Shown: piece after piece, positions 29,042-41,979 of the stretch
Position numbering within the stretch: position 1 is the stretch's first letter
Layout of the letters: every line of letters begins with the position of its first letter
NCBI RefSeq assembly: GCF_901709675.1
Contig: NC_051095.1
Location: 15,662,956 to 15,726,955, forward strand
Length of the DNA stretch: 64,000 nt
Reading direction: 5' to 3'
Source of the DNA: Syngnathus acus
Taxonomy: Eukaryota; Chordata; Actinopteri; Syngnathiformes; Syngnathidae
Made by a program: the position numbers and the translations under genes
The notes under the pieces: model-generated
The model's database searches: none
The model's input: the letters and a program-made list of their open reading frames with translations, nothing else
Told to the model about the DNA's origin: nothing

Positions 29042-29393
29042 ACTCACGAGCCAACACGAATCAGGACCCCATGGAAGCTCTGGCCCGCCCTCCTTGTGTG
29101 ACTGAATGGGAGGGGCAGCAAAAAGTTGAGTCCATTTCAGATTGGTGTCCCTTTAAGGAGCACCCTCGCTGCACTGACAGCAACCTCACTCCACGACGCA
29201 AAGCAGTTTTCAGCCAAAGACTGCAGCACATCCTGGGCTGCTGTCTCCCTACACCTGGCGGTAGGCTCCCCTGTCCCCCAGCTTCTTCACCACAAGCCGC
29301 GTCCACGAGCGGTATGGGGGCGCCCATAGCCCACTAGCTCGTCTCCTTTTCAACCCCGAGGCGGAGAAGGCAAGCGGCCGGAGGTCTAGCAAG
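29042..29393 (+). promoter_or_regulatory. Putative promoter and 5' UTR of reep2
   Basis: GC-rich non-repetitive sequence directly upstream of the reep2 ATG, beginning where the transposon nest ends. An upstream open frame (29071-29337) ends before the reep2 start. It could be a uORF if transcription starts far enough upstream. No TATA box was recognised. Confidence 0.4.
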
Positions 29394-32300
29394 ATGGTGT
29401 CGTGGATGATTTCGAGGATGGTTGTGTGAGTAGTGGTGCTGTTTTTTGTTGTGGTGGTCCAGTGTTAGCAGAGCTGAGCGGCGGCTCCATTCATCCGCCT
29501 GATGCTGGACGCCAAATCACAAGGCAGTCTCGCCTGACAACTGTAAAGCTATGAGCCTACTCAGCCAACGCAGTAATAAACAATTCTGCCATTTCAATTT
29601 CATCTTATTTCAACCGCTAATTAATCATTGTGACGCGTTGCGAGCTAGCATTCGCCTGGTAGCTAACCGCTAGCCACCATCTGACCCGACAGCATTATTG
29701 GCAGGAGTTGTTCTCGCTTTCCCTAACTAAAGCAGCTCCAGATAGCCCGATTCGCTGCAGTAAACGCATTGGAAACTTACCAAGGGTATATTTTGTTTAA
29801 AAGAAATTCTCAGCTTCAATATGTCTAACATTTGTTGATCAAATATGATGACAAGGCAGTAAACGGATGCCCCCCCTGACTGCAGCCCCTCAGCTGATAA
29901 AAGCAGATATTAAACAGCATTGTGATGAAGGGATGGATGACAGGACGTTCCAGGGTGAGTCAAGTGTTTAGGCCCCCATATCGACGGGGAATGACTCGAC
30001 TAAAGTCATGCTGCTGCATTGCTTCTCTCTGTATTGTGTAGCCAGATAAAGTGCCAGTTTAATCCTCTAAACTCGCAAGATGTTTGAATATCAGTGGTTT
30101 TCATTTTGCCTGAGATTATCTTCCTCAGATTGCATAAGCAGAGTTTGCAGATGGGTACCTTCTGATAGCATCCATCTGTCTTTTCTACATTGCTGCATCT
30201 GATCATGAAGACCAACGTCCGAGCAATGGATGCGCTGTGAATACCAACAGCTGGCTAGCAACTTTCTACTAGCAAGATTATGTACTATAAGCACCGATTT
30301 ATAAAAAAATAATCAAGACTCACTGGAAGTTAAGATTTCTTGGAAATCTACGAAGTCTTTGGTTTCAGTCCATTCACTCAACATTTGTGACACCTAACAA
30401 GAGAGAGCCTGCCTTGGAATCTTTGGTTCTGGTCTTTGAGGAATAGAATTGTCTAAAATGTCTGGACAGTAACACAAAGTGAGGGGGCTTTTTCGTGTTT
30501 TATACAAAACCTCAATGATCTTGTAAGCAATGCAGGCAAGATGAAGGTAAAAGAACAAAAAGTAGTTATTTAACCAAGGCTGTTTCCCCACAATTTCCTG
30601 AAGTTCTCTGAGAATAATGCATGAATCCTGTGAGAAAAAGGTTTCAGTGACAGTGTAGAAATTAGGATTGTTTGGCCTTGGTGTACTACAGGGTGCGGTT
30701 CTCAATGTTAAATGAGAAAGCCAAACAGCACGGTGGTCAAGTGATGAACATGTCTCACCCCACTGTTCTGACGTTTGGGGCTTGAAGCAGTTGGTTGGCA
30801 ACCAATCGGTCAATGATGTGCCCTCCAACTAGTAGAGGTGAATGGACTGTATCCCAAGACGTGATTGTGGTCTCTCTCTTTAATACTTAAAAATAGACAG
30901 CACTGAAGGAAACTGAAAAGTATGCAGCTGAGCCTACCAGTCAGAAATTCAAAATGCTTGTGACAACAAAGGAGAAGAGCAAGGGTGGAAATTGAGGCCA
31001 CTCCAATACAGTCCTGATAAAAGTTGTCATTCTTTGTTGCTATCCGGCTGCCTCTGTTCCATCAACACGAATGAATGCACATCAGCAATAAAGCCCCCAA
31101 TCACACAGTAGCCCACCCATGGCAAACTTCTTATCTGACTTCCCGACTCTGTGTATCAGGTTTGTGTTTTGACTAACCACTCCCCATCTCACAGAGGGCT
31201 TGATAATCGAGAATACTTCGAGATAAAATAGGGCTCACCTCATCATTTGTTTTTTTTAGGTTTCAGAGTCCACCAAAGAGGCTCTGTTGTCATTTTGTGT
31301 CCTCTAAGCGTCACTCTTGCTTTTTTTTCTTCTTCTTTCCTAGCCTCGCCTTTGGGACGCTCTACCCAGCGTACGCGTCATACAAGGCTGTCAAAACGAA
31401 GAATGTGAAGGAATATGTAAGTTTCACCGCGAGCTACAAAATCAAGTGTATCATTTTTGACCCCTCGCTAGTGTTCCAGTTTTAAGATGTTTAGCCTCAG
31501 GTTGCTGTCAACTGTATTTACCTCCACTGAGGAGTTCTTACTGGCTTGTGTTTGGTCCCTTTGTCAGCAGTGTTGAACAAAACTCCAGGCCAGGTTTTTC
31601 TTCAATTGGTGCAGGGCCTGCTGACCATTGAAATTTTAGTCATTTTAAATGTATTCAATTACATGAACCGTTGATAACACAGAGGCTTGTGTTTCATCAT
31701 TACTCTCGTCCAAGTGTAGTGAAATGTCCCCAATGTTGGAGTTGAAGTAAAGCAAGACTTAGACAGACTTTGACTTGAATGTACTTCATCGGCAATAACG
31801 GAAGCTGCACTTGCTCTTTTGTCAATTATACATTTGCTAAAACAGTAATGCTTGAACACAGTCAGATTCGGTGCTAATTTAACTGTTGTTCATTGTTGGT
31901 GCAGTAGTTGCATCACACTAACAGCTGTTTTTGTATTTTGCCCCTCTGGCTAAATACTATTTTTGTATTCAATCTCATTAGGCATGCAAAGTATCTGCTA
32001 TAGTACATAGAAATGAGTTCAATTTAACAGGAATGTGTTCACTTTCTTTATCCATTATCTGCAATTGTAAACTTGAAAAGTTGATTGCGGCTCGTCGAGA
32101 GCAGTCGGTGCATGGCTGAGTCTTAAACAGAAGGGGTCCTCCCTGCTTACCTCATCACTGCAAAGGATGAGCGTGAGGGGAGGGGCAGGAGCAGCAGCAT
32201 GCTGGCCTGACGCCTGAATTCACACGAGAAAACAATCTCCTCCTTCCTGAGAAGTTACCATAGCAACCATCCCCTTTCTCTCTACCGTGTCTAGAGCAGA

Positions 32301-35300
32301 CGGCAACATAAGAAGGGGAGTGTGTGAAGGACACCATTTTTAGAACGGTTTAGATTTCTGTTTGCTCCATTTTGGTGTCACCGGATTCAACCATTTTTTC
32401 CCCATGCATATAGACTTGATGGATGTCTTAATGTTGTTGGAAGCTAAAGTGACCCAATTTTGTGCAGTGATGACCTCTATTTCGTTTGTGTCTTTGGGAA
32501 ATGAAACCATGCATACTGATGTGCATGACATGACTCACATGAATGGTGCATTTAGCATGAGCACATCTTATTAACCGCCACTGACTGGCCTTGGCACGTG
32601 ATTCACCGAAAGGCTTTCAGGGGCCTTCATAATTTTTATCCTGTTTGTGTTTCCATGCTTTCAGGTGAAGTGGATGATGTACTGGATAGTATTTGCCTTG
32701 TTCTCCACTGCGGAGACAGCCACAGACTTGTTTCTATCATGGTGAGTTGGTAGCAGCACATGACTGCTCAGATCATCATTCTCTGTGTGCTTTAAATAAA
32801 TAAGCGCTTATGTAATAGCAATTGATGTATTCATGTGTTTCCAGTGCTCCGCGTGCTGGATATTTTTAACACAGTCACTAACCATTTTTTAAATGAGCTT
32901 ACAGTGAGTAAGGCTTCAACTCTCATTTCTCTTTGTTGGGTTTCATTGCACAGGTTTCCTTTTTACTTTGAGCTGAAGATCGCCTTTGTGATCTGGCTTT
33001 TGTCCCCATACACCAAGGGCTCCAGTGTTCTCTATCGCAAGTTTGTCCACCCAACCTTGTCCAACAAGGAGAAGGTAAAGCCAGTCACTTGGATGCTATC
33101 CTAATTGAACAGTTTATCTTTGGACCTATTGTTTTCTTTCTTCCTTTGTTTATTCATCCCTCACATCTGCTGCAGGAGATAGATGACTACATTGCACAGG
33201 CCAAAGACAGGAGTTATGAGACCATGATGAGGTTTGGAAAGAGGGGTCTCAACTTGGCTGCTAATGCTGCAGTCACTGCAGCCACCAAGGTGAGGGTGCG
33301 CTGCCGTTAATTGTGTTTTAAAGCCTTAACATGCTGCACTTGATTTATTTTTATTTTTTGGTGTTTGCATTGGGGCGGTGACAAGAACATCTACTTTGTA
33401 GCTATTTATGCATCTAGTTATAGATATTTATTTCTCAGATGTCTTCGCCCCAGCATTCGAATCATTATCATTTGTTGTCATGTCTGATGCGTGTTTTGTT
33501 GATTGCTGTGCAGGGACAGGGTGTGCTGTCAGACAAGCTGCGCAGTTTTAGCATGCAGGACCTGACACTCATCAACACAGAGCATGAGCTGTCGTTGCGC
33601 TCGTCAGATGGCCGCATGAGGCGAGACTCAGTGGATGACATGAGCTCAGGGGCCAGCACACTGCCCCGGGCCAAGAGCACCGCTGCACGACAGAGTAAGA
33701 CCACATGTCCAAATATGCTGCATGAATTCTCATTGAGCTGGATGTCAACCGCTCTGAGATGGGGATACCTGGGCCCGGTGTCAATTTGATATTTTCTGTG
33801 CATGTTAGTGTTAAAATGCTGTAGGACTGCATTAAACACAATGAAAAATGACTGTGTTGCCCTTACAAAATCTGGACTAAATGCAGGAAAAAGCACACAG
33901 ACGTGTACAAGAGCAACCCGTCGAAAATAAAACTAATGTAAAAAATGTTGGTATGAGGATTAAAATATTTCTGTGGTTGGTGTTCCATACTAGTACTGTA
34001 GTAAATGTGGTAAAATGTATGCTGTTGCTCCATTTTGTTGGAAGGAATTTAACAAAATCACTTCACAGCCTTTAAGAGTAGCAAAAATTTCAGGCAGTTG
34101 ATGTTGCATCGATTTTAAAAATGAATCAAAGGTAAAAGCAAAAAATATGATCCGTGTCCTGTTTTTTTTTAAATCCAAATCCACAGCTCGCTCTATGGCT
34201 GCCACGGCCCTTGCCGACGAGATATCATCCCAACACAGCTCAGACCAGTCAGATGCAAGAACTGAACACTCCGATGAGGATGGGGGAGAAAAGGCCCCCA
34301 AGCGGACCACCGCCACAAAGACAACCAAGAAACCTGCTGCAAAGACGGAGGTATACACTCACATTGCCTGTCTTGCAACTGTCAAAAGAAGTTGACTATG
34401 AACAGTGAAGTAGTAGGTTTTGGGGTCCAGAATTTGGGAATGGCGTTAACCCCATCACTTTAATGGAATCCATGACCTGAATTTCTAACCAGTGATCATG
34501 TAGGGCCGTCGAATCTTGTTAGCATAATCAGAATTACCATAACAGTCCTTACCAATGGCCGTCTCTGTGGTGGCTACGTGTTGTTTTCCAAATGTTTCAA
34601 GGTTAGTAGTAAAATGTATTTACAATGAAAAAAAATTGGGGTCCATGACCAAATCGCGTTAGACAGAAAGTCATGTAGAATCAAAGCGCGTAAAATCGAG
34701 GCTTATTTGTAAAAAAAAATTTTCCCCACCAACCCTTCATTTCATACCATTTCTCTTGACTCTATTTCTTCCAGCACTGTTTGTGAATGTGAGATTTTTT
34801 TTTTTTTTTCCTTAAAATAGAGTATAGTGAATTGAATGATTTATTTTACCGTCTACATGAGCCACTACCTCTTCAAGTGTAAATTCTGCATAATATTGGT
34901 CTTATTGTCATAGAAAGTACGGAAGGATTGTTTCGGCTACAATAGAAAATATCGAGTACTGAAGGTCATGACAATGATTTTCCACATTATCTAGGTCTGT
35001 TACAAGTGCTCCAGATCGAGAGAGGAAGCTGCTTTAAAATTAGTAACAGATCTTACTTCTGTATAGGTTACTCAGTAAAGACTAGAAACCTCATTTAGAG
35101 TGGGGCTGGCGTTACAACAATTAAGCGGTGAGAAACAAGACAAATTCCTTTCGCCACCTACTTTAAAAACTCCTGTTTCCCTATATGATTCATTACTGCA
35201 AATACCTAGGTGTTTTAAGTAAATCAGTACCTTGCCTATTGAGAGTCCCACTTTGTCAAGTGAAAAGATTAAAGTCCCAATGATCGTCACACACACATCT

Positions 35301-35711
35301 GGGTGTGGTGAAATTTGTCCTCTGCATTTAACCCATCCCCGTGTGATTTTGATCCATCCCCTGGGGGAGAGGGGAGCAGTGAGCAGCAGCGGTGCCGCGC
35401 TCGGGAATCATTTGGCGATGAAAACACAAGTCCCAATGCAAATTCACTTGTACAACTTCTTATTTGCTTGGAACAGGGTTCTCATATGATATTTGCATTC
35501 TGTCGCAATGTGCGGATGGTACCGTTGGTCGAGTGTCGCCACAATATACTGCATATGCGTCTATGTTGTCCCGCGACTTCACCGGCTGATCTTTATTCTC
35601 TCTTTGGTCTCTTCTTTCATGTCCCATTCCTTCCTTGGGAAGACGCAAAGCAAGACAGTGAAGAAGGCACCAAAGAAAAAGACCACATCCAGTGCAGAGA
35701 CCCCTCCGTGA
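29394..35711 (+). CDS. reep2: Receptor expression-enhancing protein 2 (REEP2), complete, 8 coding exons
   Basis: Integral ER membrane protein of the TB2/DP1/HVA22 family. REEP1-4 shape ER tubules and link ER to microtubules, and human REEP2 is a spastic paraplegia gene (SPG72). Exons: 29394-29425, 31344-31416, 32665-32741, 32954-33074, 33176-33289, 33514-33694, 34187-34350, 35643-35711 (stop TGA). Phases close to 276 codons; human REEP2 is about 252. The ATG gives [11 protein letters not shown], the family N-terminus, with two hydrophobic hairpin segments near residues 1-22 and 37-80 ([23 protein letters not shown]). [35 protein letters not shown] and [13 protein letters not shown] follow, nearly as in mammals. 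The C-terminal tail is Ser/acidic then Lys-rich and ends [20 protein letters not shown]2 is preferred over REEP1 by the long Lys-rich tail and by kdm3b next door. The last acceptor (GGGAAG) is unusual but has a pyrimidine tract. Confidence 0.93.
30394..30828 (-). pseudogene. Unrecognised 144-codon open frame in reep2 intron 1, possible retroelement relic
   Basis: Minus-strand open frame encoding about 144 residues. [16 protein letters not shown] faintly resembles the end of a LINE-type endonuclease (S-D-H-R). No splice-like context, RT motif or defined ends were seen, and the frame lies within an intron of a + strand gene. It may be an old retroelement piece or chance. Confidence 0.25.
35232..35425. 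repeat. Dispersed fish repeat in reep2 intron 7 (probable LINE/SINE 3' part)
   Basis: AAAGTCCCAATGATCGTCAC followed by GGTGTGGTGAAATTTGTCCT and GGGGAGCAGTGAGCAGCAGC is a sequence type I know as a high-copy interspersed repeat in teleosts. No coding function; boundaries are approximate. Confidence 0.55.
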
Positions 35712-36066
35712 GGGCCTCTGTCTGTTTGCAAGGCAGACGTTCTCGACATCCACAGCCTGACAGCATCCGCTCCTATGTCTGGTCTTCACATGAACACACA
35801 AACGCAACATAAGCACCAAATGCTGTCTGCATTTAGTTTTAGTTTTGATAGTTGCCCCTTCAGTTCTTTTGGGGGGGACTTGGTGGTTCTCTGAATTTGT
35901 CTCACTGTGACGTGCGCTTTCCCAGTAGTTCGTTTAACCTTTTAATTAAATTATATATTTGTGTTACTTTCTCGGTTTAGATGTACACTGTGACGAAGTG
36001 TAATAGCTGACAAAGTAACCTGACCAGTGTGTAAAGTGACATGCGTTAGGCATACAACACACAAAA

Positions 36067-36076
36067 AATAAATAAA
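36067..36076 (+). terminator. reep2 poly(A) signals
   Basis: Two overlapping AATAAA hexamers (36067-36072 and 36071-36076) lie about 360 bp after the stop codon. They are the first good signals downstream. Confidence 0.55.
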
Positions 36077-36353
36077 ATCCCATTCTGAGTTATTTTAACC
36101 TTTGGATCTAATCTGTGGCTCACCCAGCCTAGAATATGTTTTCCGATAAGTGAGTCTAAGGTTCACGCTTCAGCACCGGCATCCTTCCTCGCCAACTATT
36201 TGTGTACTTTACTGTAGTTGCTGTTGCAGCCTTTCATTGACTTTTTTTTTTTTTCTCAATTCTTTAAGGGTGGCACAAGCTAATAAATTCTTACAGTTTT
36301 TCCATGTTTTAACTTGGACAGATTCATGAAAATGCTATTACAATGGTTCATTC

Positions 36354-36575
36354 CTGTGGAGTTTGCATGTTCTCTCGCTCTTTGTGTGCGTGTTCTCAAT
36401 TTACTCTGTCTTCCGGCTGCATTCCATGAACATGCCTGTTAGGTTATTTGAAAATTCTAAATTGCTCAGAGGTAGTAATATCAGTGTGAATGGTTATTTG
36501 TGTGTATGTGCCCTGTAATTGGCTGCCAATCAGTCCCCGCCTCTTGCCAAAAGTCCTTTGAGCTAGGATAAAGCG
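36354..36575 (+). repeat. Degenerate SINE remnant downstream of reep2
   Basis: TGTGGAGTTTGCATGTTCTC, a TCTAAATTGCTC-type segment, and GCCCTGTAATTGGCTGCC followed by GAGCTAGGATAAAGC occur in the same order as in the sense strand of the SINE at 3990-4351. The copy is old and lacks its tRNA head. Confidence 0.5.
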
Positions 36576-37512
36576 TGCCTATAATACAGACAACCACTAT
36601 CAAAAATAGTTGGAGCCATTCACATCATTCCTATTGCTAAGCGCTGACTACTGTTTTGCACAAAGTAGTTCAAGTTGTCTCTTTTATGGCAATTTATTTT
36701 TCTCATCCCCATTCTGTTTTCTATCTGGAGGGAGTGTCTGGACTTGGCTGAGGTATTTGTCGTGCACGGGGGATTCACAGGCTCTGATGGGTTTAGTTTT
36801 CTTAGGCTGATCCCCTAAATGGGATTTGAAGCGCGATGCTGAAAGTGTGAAACCAGTTAGAAGCAGTAGGGGGCGACAAAGTCCGTTTCTACGACTGAAT
36901 ATGTAAATAGATGACTGTAAATAGTACAATGCGAGCTTGCTTGCCTTATCTTATTCTCTGGGCTTTCATCTGTTTACTCATCCACCATTTTTAATTCAAC
37001 CTCTCGGTCATACCTGGTTTTGCAAATAGAGAATAACTCTATTTCCATTTTAAATTAAGTTGTGATGTTTATTTATCTTGGCATTGACACTCTGCTCCCC
37101 TTTAGACCCAGACTGACTGAAAGGTCTTGCTGCACCTATTGCTGGAATACTATGAATAACAAAACCATTAAGAAAAAGTTATTTATTGTTTACGTTCTTT
37201 TTGAAGTAGTATTGTACACCAAGATTCTCTCATGTACAGTTGTGCAAATTCTCAAAACTCATTGTGAAACGCAAAGGTGTGTGTACTGGAATCATCGATA
37301 CTCATGTATCAGTAATAAAAGTGCTACTAAAAGAGAATTGATGGACTTTTTTCATGTTCATTCTCCAAAAATATTGAATACGTAAATCTGTTAAATTTAA
37401 CCAACCTGAAGTAAGCATAACTGTTGACATATTTTAGATTACAGTATTCATGTAATTTGAATAATTTTTAAAAAACTTTCTCCTTGTATGTTTTTAACTT
37501 TATTAGTGTTTA

Positions 37513-37620
37513 AAATGGGGTTTTAAGTTAGGTTTCGGTTTTCAAACCGGTTGGGGTTCAAACGGGTTTTAAAATATGGTTAGAGTTTCAAACTAGGGTT
37601 AAGGTTTCAAATTAGAGTAT
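37513..37620. repeat. Degenerate GGGTTT/GGTTAGGGTTTCAAA tandem array
   Basis: Irregular repeats of GGTTTCAAA, GGGGTTCAAACGGGTTTTAAA and GGGTTAAGGTTTCAAATTAG-like words, which recall telomeric TTAGGG. The unit is too irregular for a true interstitial telomere. Confidence 0.5.
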
Positions 37621-38194
37621 TAGTAATTCATACCCCTAAGGTCTGACATAAAATATATAAACATGATATAATGTAAATTAATGTCATGTGCTACTTGATT
37701 AAAGATTAAAAAAATTGAGAACCACCACTACTAGCAAACGACGTGTAATGTGTGTTCTGAACACTTGGGGGTGCCATCAACCTGATAAAGCCCAGCGAGT
37801 TTGCGTTCTCCCTCCGGAGGGCAGCCCACCGAGTGCTTGCCATCTGATGTGCAGGAATGTGCCAGTATGTTGAACACATGGATTGGGGAACTTTCATTCC
37901 CATTTATGAACCTTTTGACGCGGAGTAGGCCATGCGGTGTTTGCGGCACCTAAGGTCATGTCTTTTAACCCTGCCATGCGTCGCGATGTAACCTTTTAGA
38001 GGCTGCTGAAGTGTGAGGAGGGCCCCCACTGTGTCCCTGTGCCTCTGAGATATACACTTCTCGACAGCTTACGTAACGCATCATCTAAAATAAGGAGACG
38101 TTTGTGTGTCGTTTTGAATCATACAATACAGCAAGTGGGTGCATTTGAGAGGATTTTGGTTAGAAAGCCTTTTCTTGCTTTAGTGAGTGTGTTA

Positions 38195-38280
38195 AATGGA
38201 ACTTCAGAATCCAACTCCGTCATCTTTATTGGACATGTAAGCACACAAGGAATTTGTCTCCGGTTATTGAATCACTTCAG
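38195..38280 (-). repeat. LINE 3' tail fragment
   Basis: CATCTTTATTGGACATGTAA followed by GCACACAAGGAATTTGTCTC is the reverse complement of a frequent fish L2-type 3' end. Only the tail is present. Confidence 0.5.
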
Positions 38281-39322
38281 TAGCATAGCAAAAAAGACAC
38301 TATCTGAAAATGCAGATATATGTGGGAAGTAGAGGGAGTCATTAAGCAATAGAAGGATCGAATTAAGATCTCTCTGATCGTATCGTAACATTTGTACTTT
38401 GTATTATTGAGCTTGTAAAGCAGGGATGTAAGCTAATTTTGTCCGGACAACATTGCAATTATGGTATTTAAAAAAGAAAGAAAATCAACATCCACAGCAA
38501 AATCATGTATGATCACCAATTTAATTAGTTAAAAATTGCTAATTTAATACTCTTTCATTGATTTGTACAAACACATGCAGCCAGCCATGCCCATCAAAGG
38601 CTTCATTTTGTTAAGAAGGGATTTGGTATGGTATAAAAAAAAAAACTTGCAATTTCTATTAAAAGTAAAGAAAAGTGCAATGCTGGAACCAATTTTCAGC
38701 CCAAATGAAAAAAACAGCAAACCCATTTAAGCAATAAACATGATATAGAGAACTTTATTTGCTTCCGAGCGCCTCATGAAATGACGCTGCTGGCTATATC
38801 TAGTCCCTATTGTCAATTATTTTTCTTACTTTTTCCTTTCTGGCACAGCGCTTATGTTAAATAATTGGGTAACATATTTACAGGGTTAGACTGCAGGAAT
38901 CTGAGAAATTGGTTTATTACTTGTATCAGTGAACTTATTGCGAACATGTGCATATCTGAGCTGCTCCGTCTTTGTTTTTTACCAGCTGGAATGCTTGTGA
39001 GCAGCGGACTGAACACGAAGCGTTTCCCTCACTAATGCACCTGATGACTGCTTTTTCAACTGTCGTTCTTCGACAGACTTAGTTGTTAACGCGGATGACA
39101 CGCCGCCAACCACCCTCTCTGAACTAAACGTTGTTACTTCTTGCTTTGCCTTTATAGCCTTTTTGTTTGCCTTCTCTCTGTCTCCACTTCTTGTTATTCC
39201 CCCCCCGAAACTCTTTCATCTATTTCCATCTTCTCTCCTCCAGCGCAGCGATAGATAGGAAGGGGAGGTATCCATAGCAACATGTTTGTGTGTGCGTGTG
39301 TAGCCTTTTGTCGGGGACACAA

Positions 39323-39380
39323 TGTGGTAATTACCAGAGCTTACCTCTGCACTAATTAAGCGGCACTGTGGTAATTGGAG
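39323..39380. promoter_or_regulatory. Cluster of TAATTA/TAATTG homeodomain-type cores
   Basis: Three sites within about 55 bp: GTGGTAATTACC, CTAATTAAG and GTGGTAATTGG. The first and last share the 8-mer GTGGTAAT. This is a plausible enhancer core, but no conservation data are available. Confidence 0.3.
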
Positions 39381-41010
39381 GGGTCAAGTGAGCAGGAAGA
39401 TTGGCTCACCTTTTGAGCATCATCTCCTCCAGCCAGCCTTCGTCCATTTCTCCTCCACTGACAACTTCACAGCTCCTCTCTCCTTTTCATACCTGGCTGT
39501 CAGCCTACTTGACTGCAAGGAGGCCACCGCTCTCTTCTTGAGATGCAACATCTTTCTGTTGTTGTCTGGGTTGAGAGCATCATAAATTTCACTATTCTTT
39601 GGCCAACCCTGACCTGCTCCACTGGATTGGGCAGACAGACAATTGGCGACTAAGCAGGGGTGGAGTGTTTGACCTTCACAGCCTTCAGGAGCTTCCAACA
39701 CTGTCTAATTAATTTACTTTGGAAAATCATCCATGTTTTTAGCTGCCTTTAGGTGAAAGTGATAAACAGGCTTATTCCAAAGAATGTGGATTGCTTCCTT
39801 GAAAAGTAGACACTTAAAACATTTAAGGTAAGGTTCTTAACAGGCAAATATAAAGATTTAATATTTACTTGCTTCACACTCAGAGCGTGGAGGCTACTGG
39901 TATCTAAAACCGTCTTGCCTGTTACTAACTGTGGTGATGTCATCTATATGAATGTGTTTGCTAATTGTCTTCGGTTCCCAAATTCTGTTCATTATTGTGC
40001 CTTGCAGATGCCATTTTGATTGGTGTGTGAAATCTAGTTGGCCCTCTCTCTGGGCCCCGTTTTGTGCCCATTACAAGGCTAGTGCAAAGCACAGTCTAAC
40101 TGTGCACAGCGTGGAGTTTTCTTTTTCTTTTTGTGTTTTTGTAGAAAGGCACAGGTAGGAACGGGTGTTTGCGCCATCGTGCGAGTGAACACAGTCGGCT
40201 TACTTCCCGGCCAAAGAAAGAGGCTCCACTCTTTCAAGAATAAAAGTTATCCCTGCAGCTTCCACACTGTTTGGGAAGACTTCCTACAATACATTATTGT
40301 CTCTGAGGGCTGAAGTCACTAATAGCTCAACCATATATATGTTCCAGTTCATCCCAAGGGTGTTTGGTGGTCTTCACTGAATTCATCCAAGCATTCCTTG
40401 AAGGTAAAAAAGTGAAAGCCTTACCATTTGGTACTAACTCCATCATGAAACCAATTTCCAGATTTGTTCACGGCTATGCGCAATGTTGTCAAGGTATGCT
40501 CTACGCTCCATGCATCCCTCATTTCTCTTGTCCCATCCTCCTAATCCCTCTTTGGGGGTTTGGAATTCCACTCATCTTTCTTGTTCTTCAGGCCCACAAA
40601 AAGAAATCCACCTGCCCTTTAGGGGAAAGAGTAAAAAGTCGTCTCGTAGCTTTAATCAGACAGCAGGATGGATAGAACTCCTTAGGAAAGAGCAAAAAAG
40701 GAAGGCGGTGGAAAAGGGAAGTGTTTACAGGAGCAATGAGGTGAGGAAGCTTTGAAATGTTTGCCGATGGAGACAGGGGAGGCGCTGACATTACACGTGG
40801 TGAGGAAGAGAGTGTTAAAAGAGAGGTCAGGAAGGAGTGATAGATGTTGAGGGGTTGCAATGAAAAAGAATCCAGCAGAGAGAAAAAACTGAAGATGATG
40901 GACAGCGTGAGCGATGGGCAGCCTGAAAAACACCAGCAATGGTGCAATGTAACTTTGACATAATTATTTTTAGCTGGGCTTGTGTTTACAGAAATAAGTG
41001 TTTTGAGTGG

Positions 41011-41087
41011 ACTCACTCACTCACTCACTCACTCACTCACTCACTCACTCACTCACTCACTCACTCACTCACTCACTCACTCACTCA

Positions 41088-41151
<64 letters not shown>

Positions 41152-41152
41152 C
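41011..41152. repeat. Compound (ACTC)n-(ACGC)n microsatellite
   Basis: About 19 uninterrupted ACTC units (to about 41087) pass directly into about 16 ACGC units. Open frames crossing it on the + strand (THSLTHS, THARTHAR) are artefacts of the 4-bp unit. Confidence 0.97.
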
Positions 41153-41979
41153 ACACCGTTGCCGTTGTGTTAATGGTGCTCTCCTTGGTGCTGAACCCAA
41201 AATGAGCTTCGCATCACAAGGCAGGACAGAGCAGACATCCTCTGCTGTTCTCCATATGGAGAGACTCTTGTCAGAACGAGAACTCTGAGGCTAAGTGGGG
41301 AATGGTGGGGGTCTATATTTAACCACTCATAGTTTATTAATGATCCGCTGTTTAGTCAGACCTGGGGTGCTGTTTAATGTATGATGACAACGTTGCTCTC
41401 AGGGGACCTTTCCCATCCTCCTCGCCTTGCGTTTTACATAACCGAGACAGATTTAAGGTGGTGGTGGGGGGTGGGCAGTGCAGCCATGGGTGGGGTTGAA
41501 GGGGGTGAATTCCAGGTTGGGAATTTTCTACATTACACGCTCAGACAAGAGGATATCCTCTCCCGGGCGTGCTTTGCACATGGGGAGGTTTAACAAGGGG
41601 CCGCGCTGAAGTTCCCATCTCTTCCTAATGCTGTGAGCAATACAGAAATGTTGCTGTAAGACCTTTTGATATTGTATGCATGCATACTTTACATGAACAA
41701 AGCTAAATAAGTGGAACTTGCCTTAACTCGCGGGCTAGAGTTCAAATAGGCACGCATATTCCAAAAATGAGGTGTCACATCTAAAGAAAATGCTTTACAC
41801 ATCAAGACAAAATTCTAAAGGAGACATTATAGTACATATATGCTTTTTCCCTCCACAATTTATAACAGTGCCAGTAGAGTTGAGTATATTGCTGGTATCT
41901 CCATCTTTATAATTGAAATTTAAATGAAAGTCCAAAGTGGCCTGTGTATGACCCATATACCTGTCATGTACACCGTCAA

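Noticed and set aside
37731-37949. Minus-strand 72-codon frame with GLYQVDGTPKCSEH and several cysteines
   Set aside because: Texture is somewhat protein-like, but there is no recognised domain, a second frame overlaps it and no convincing splice sites flank it. Left as unsupported.
41011-41152. CRISPR-like regular repeat
   Set aside because: Simple 4-bp tandem repeats without unique spacers in a eukaryotic chromosome.
41007-41288. Three overlapping frames rich in THSLTHS and THARTHAR
   Set aside because: Direct translation of the ACTC/ACGC microsatellite in all three frames; not coding.
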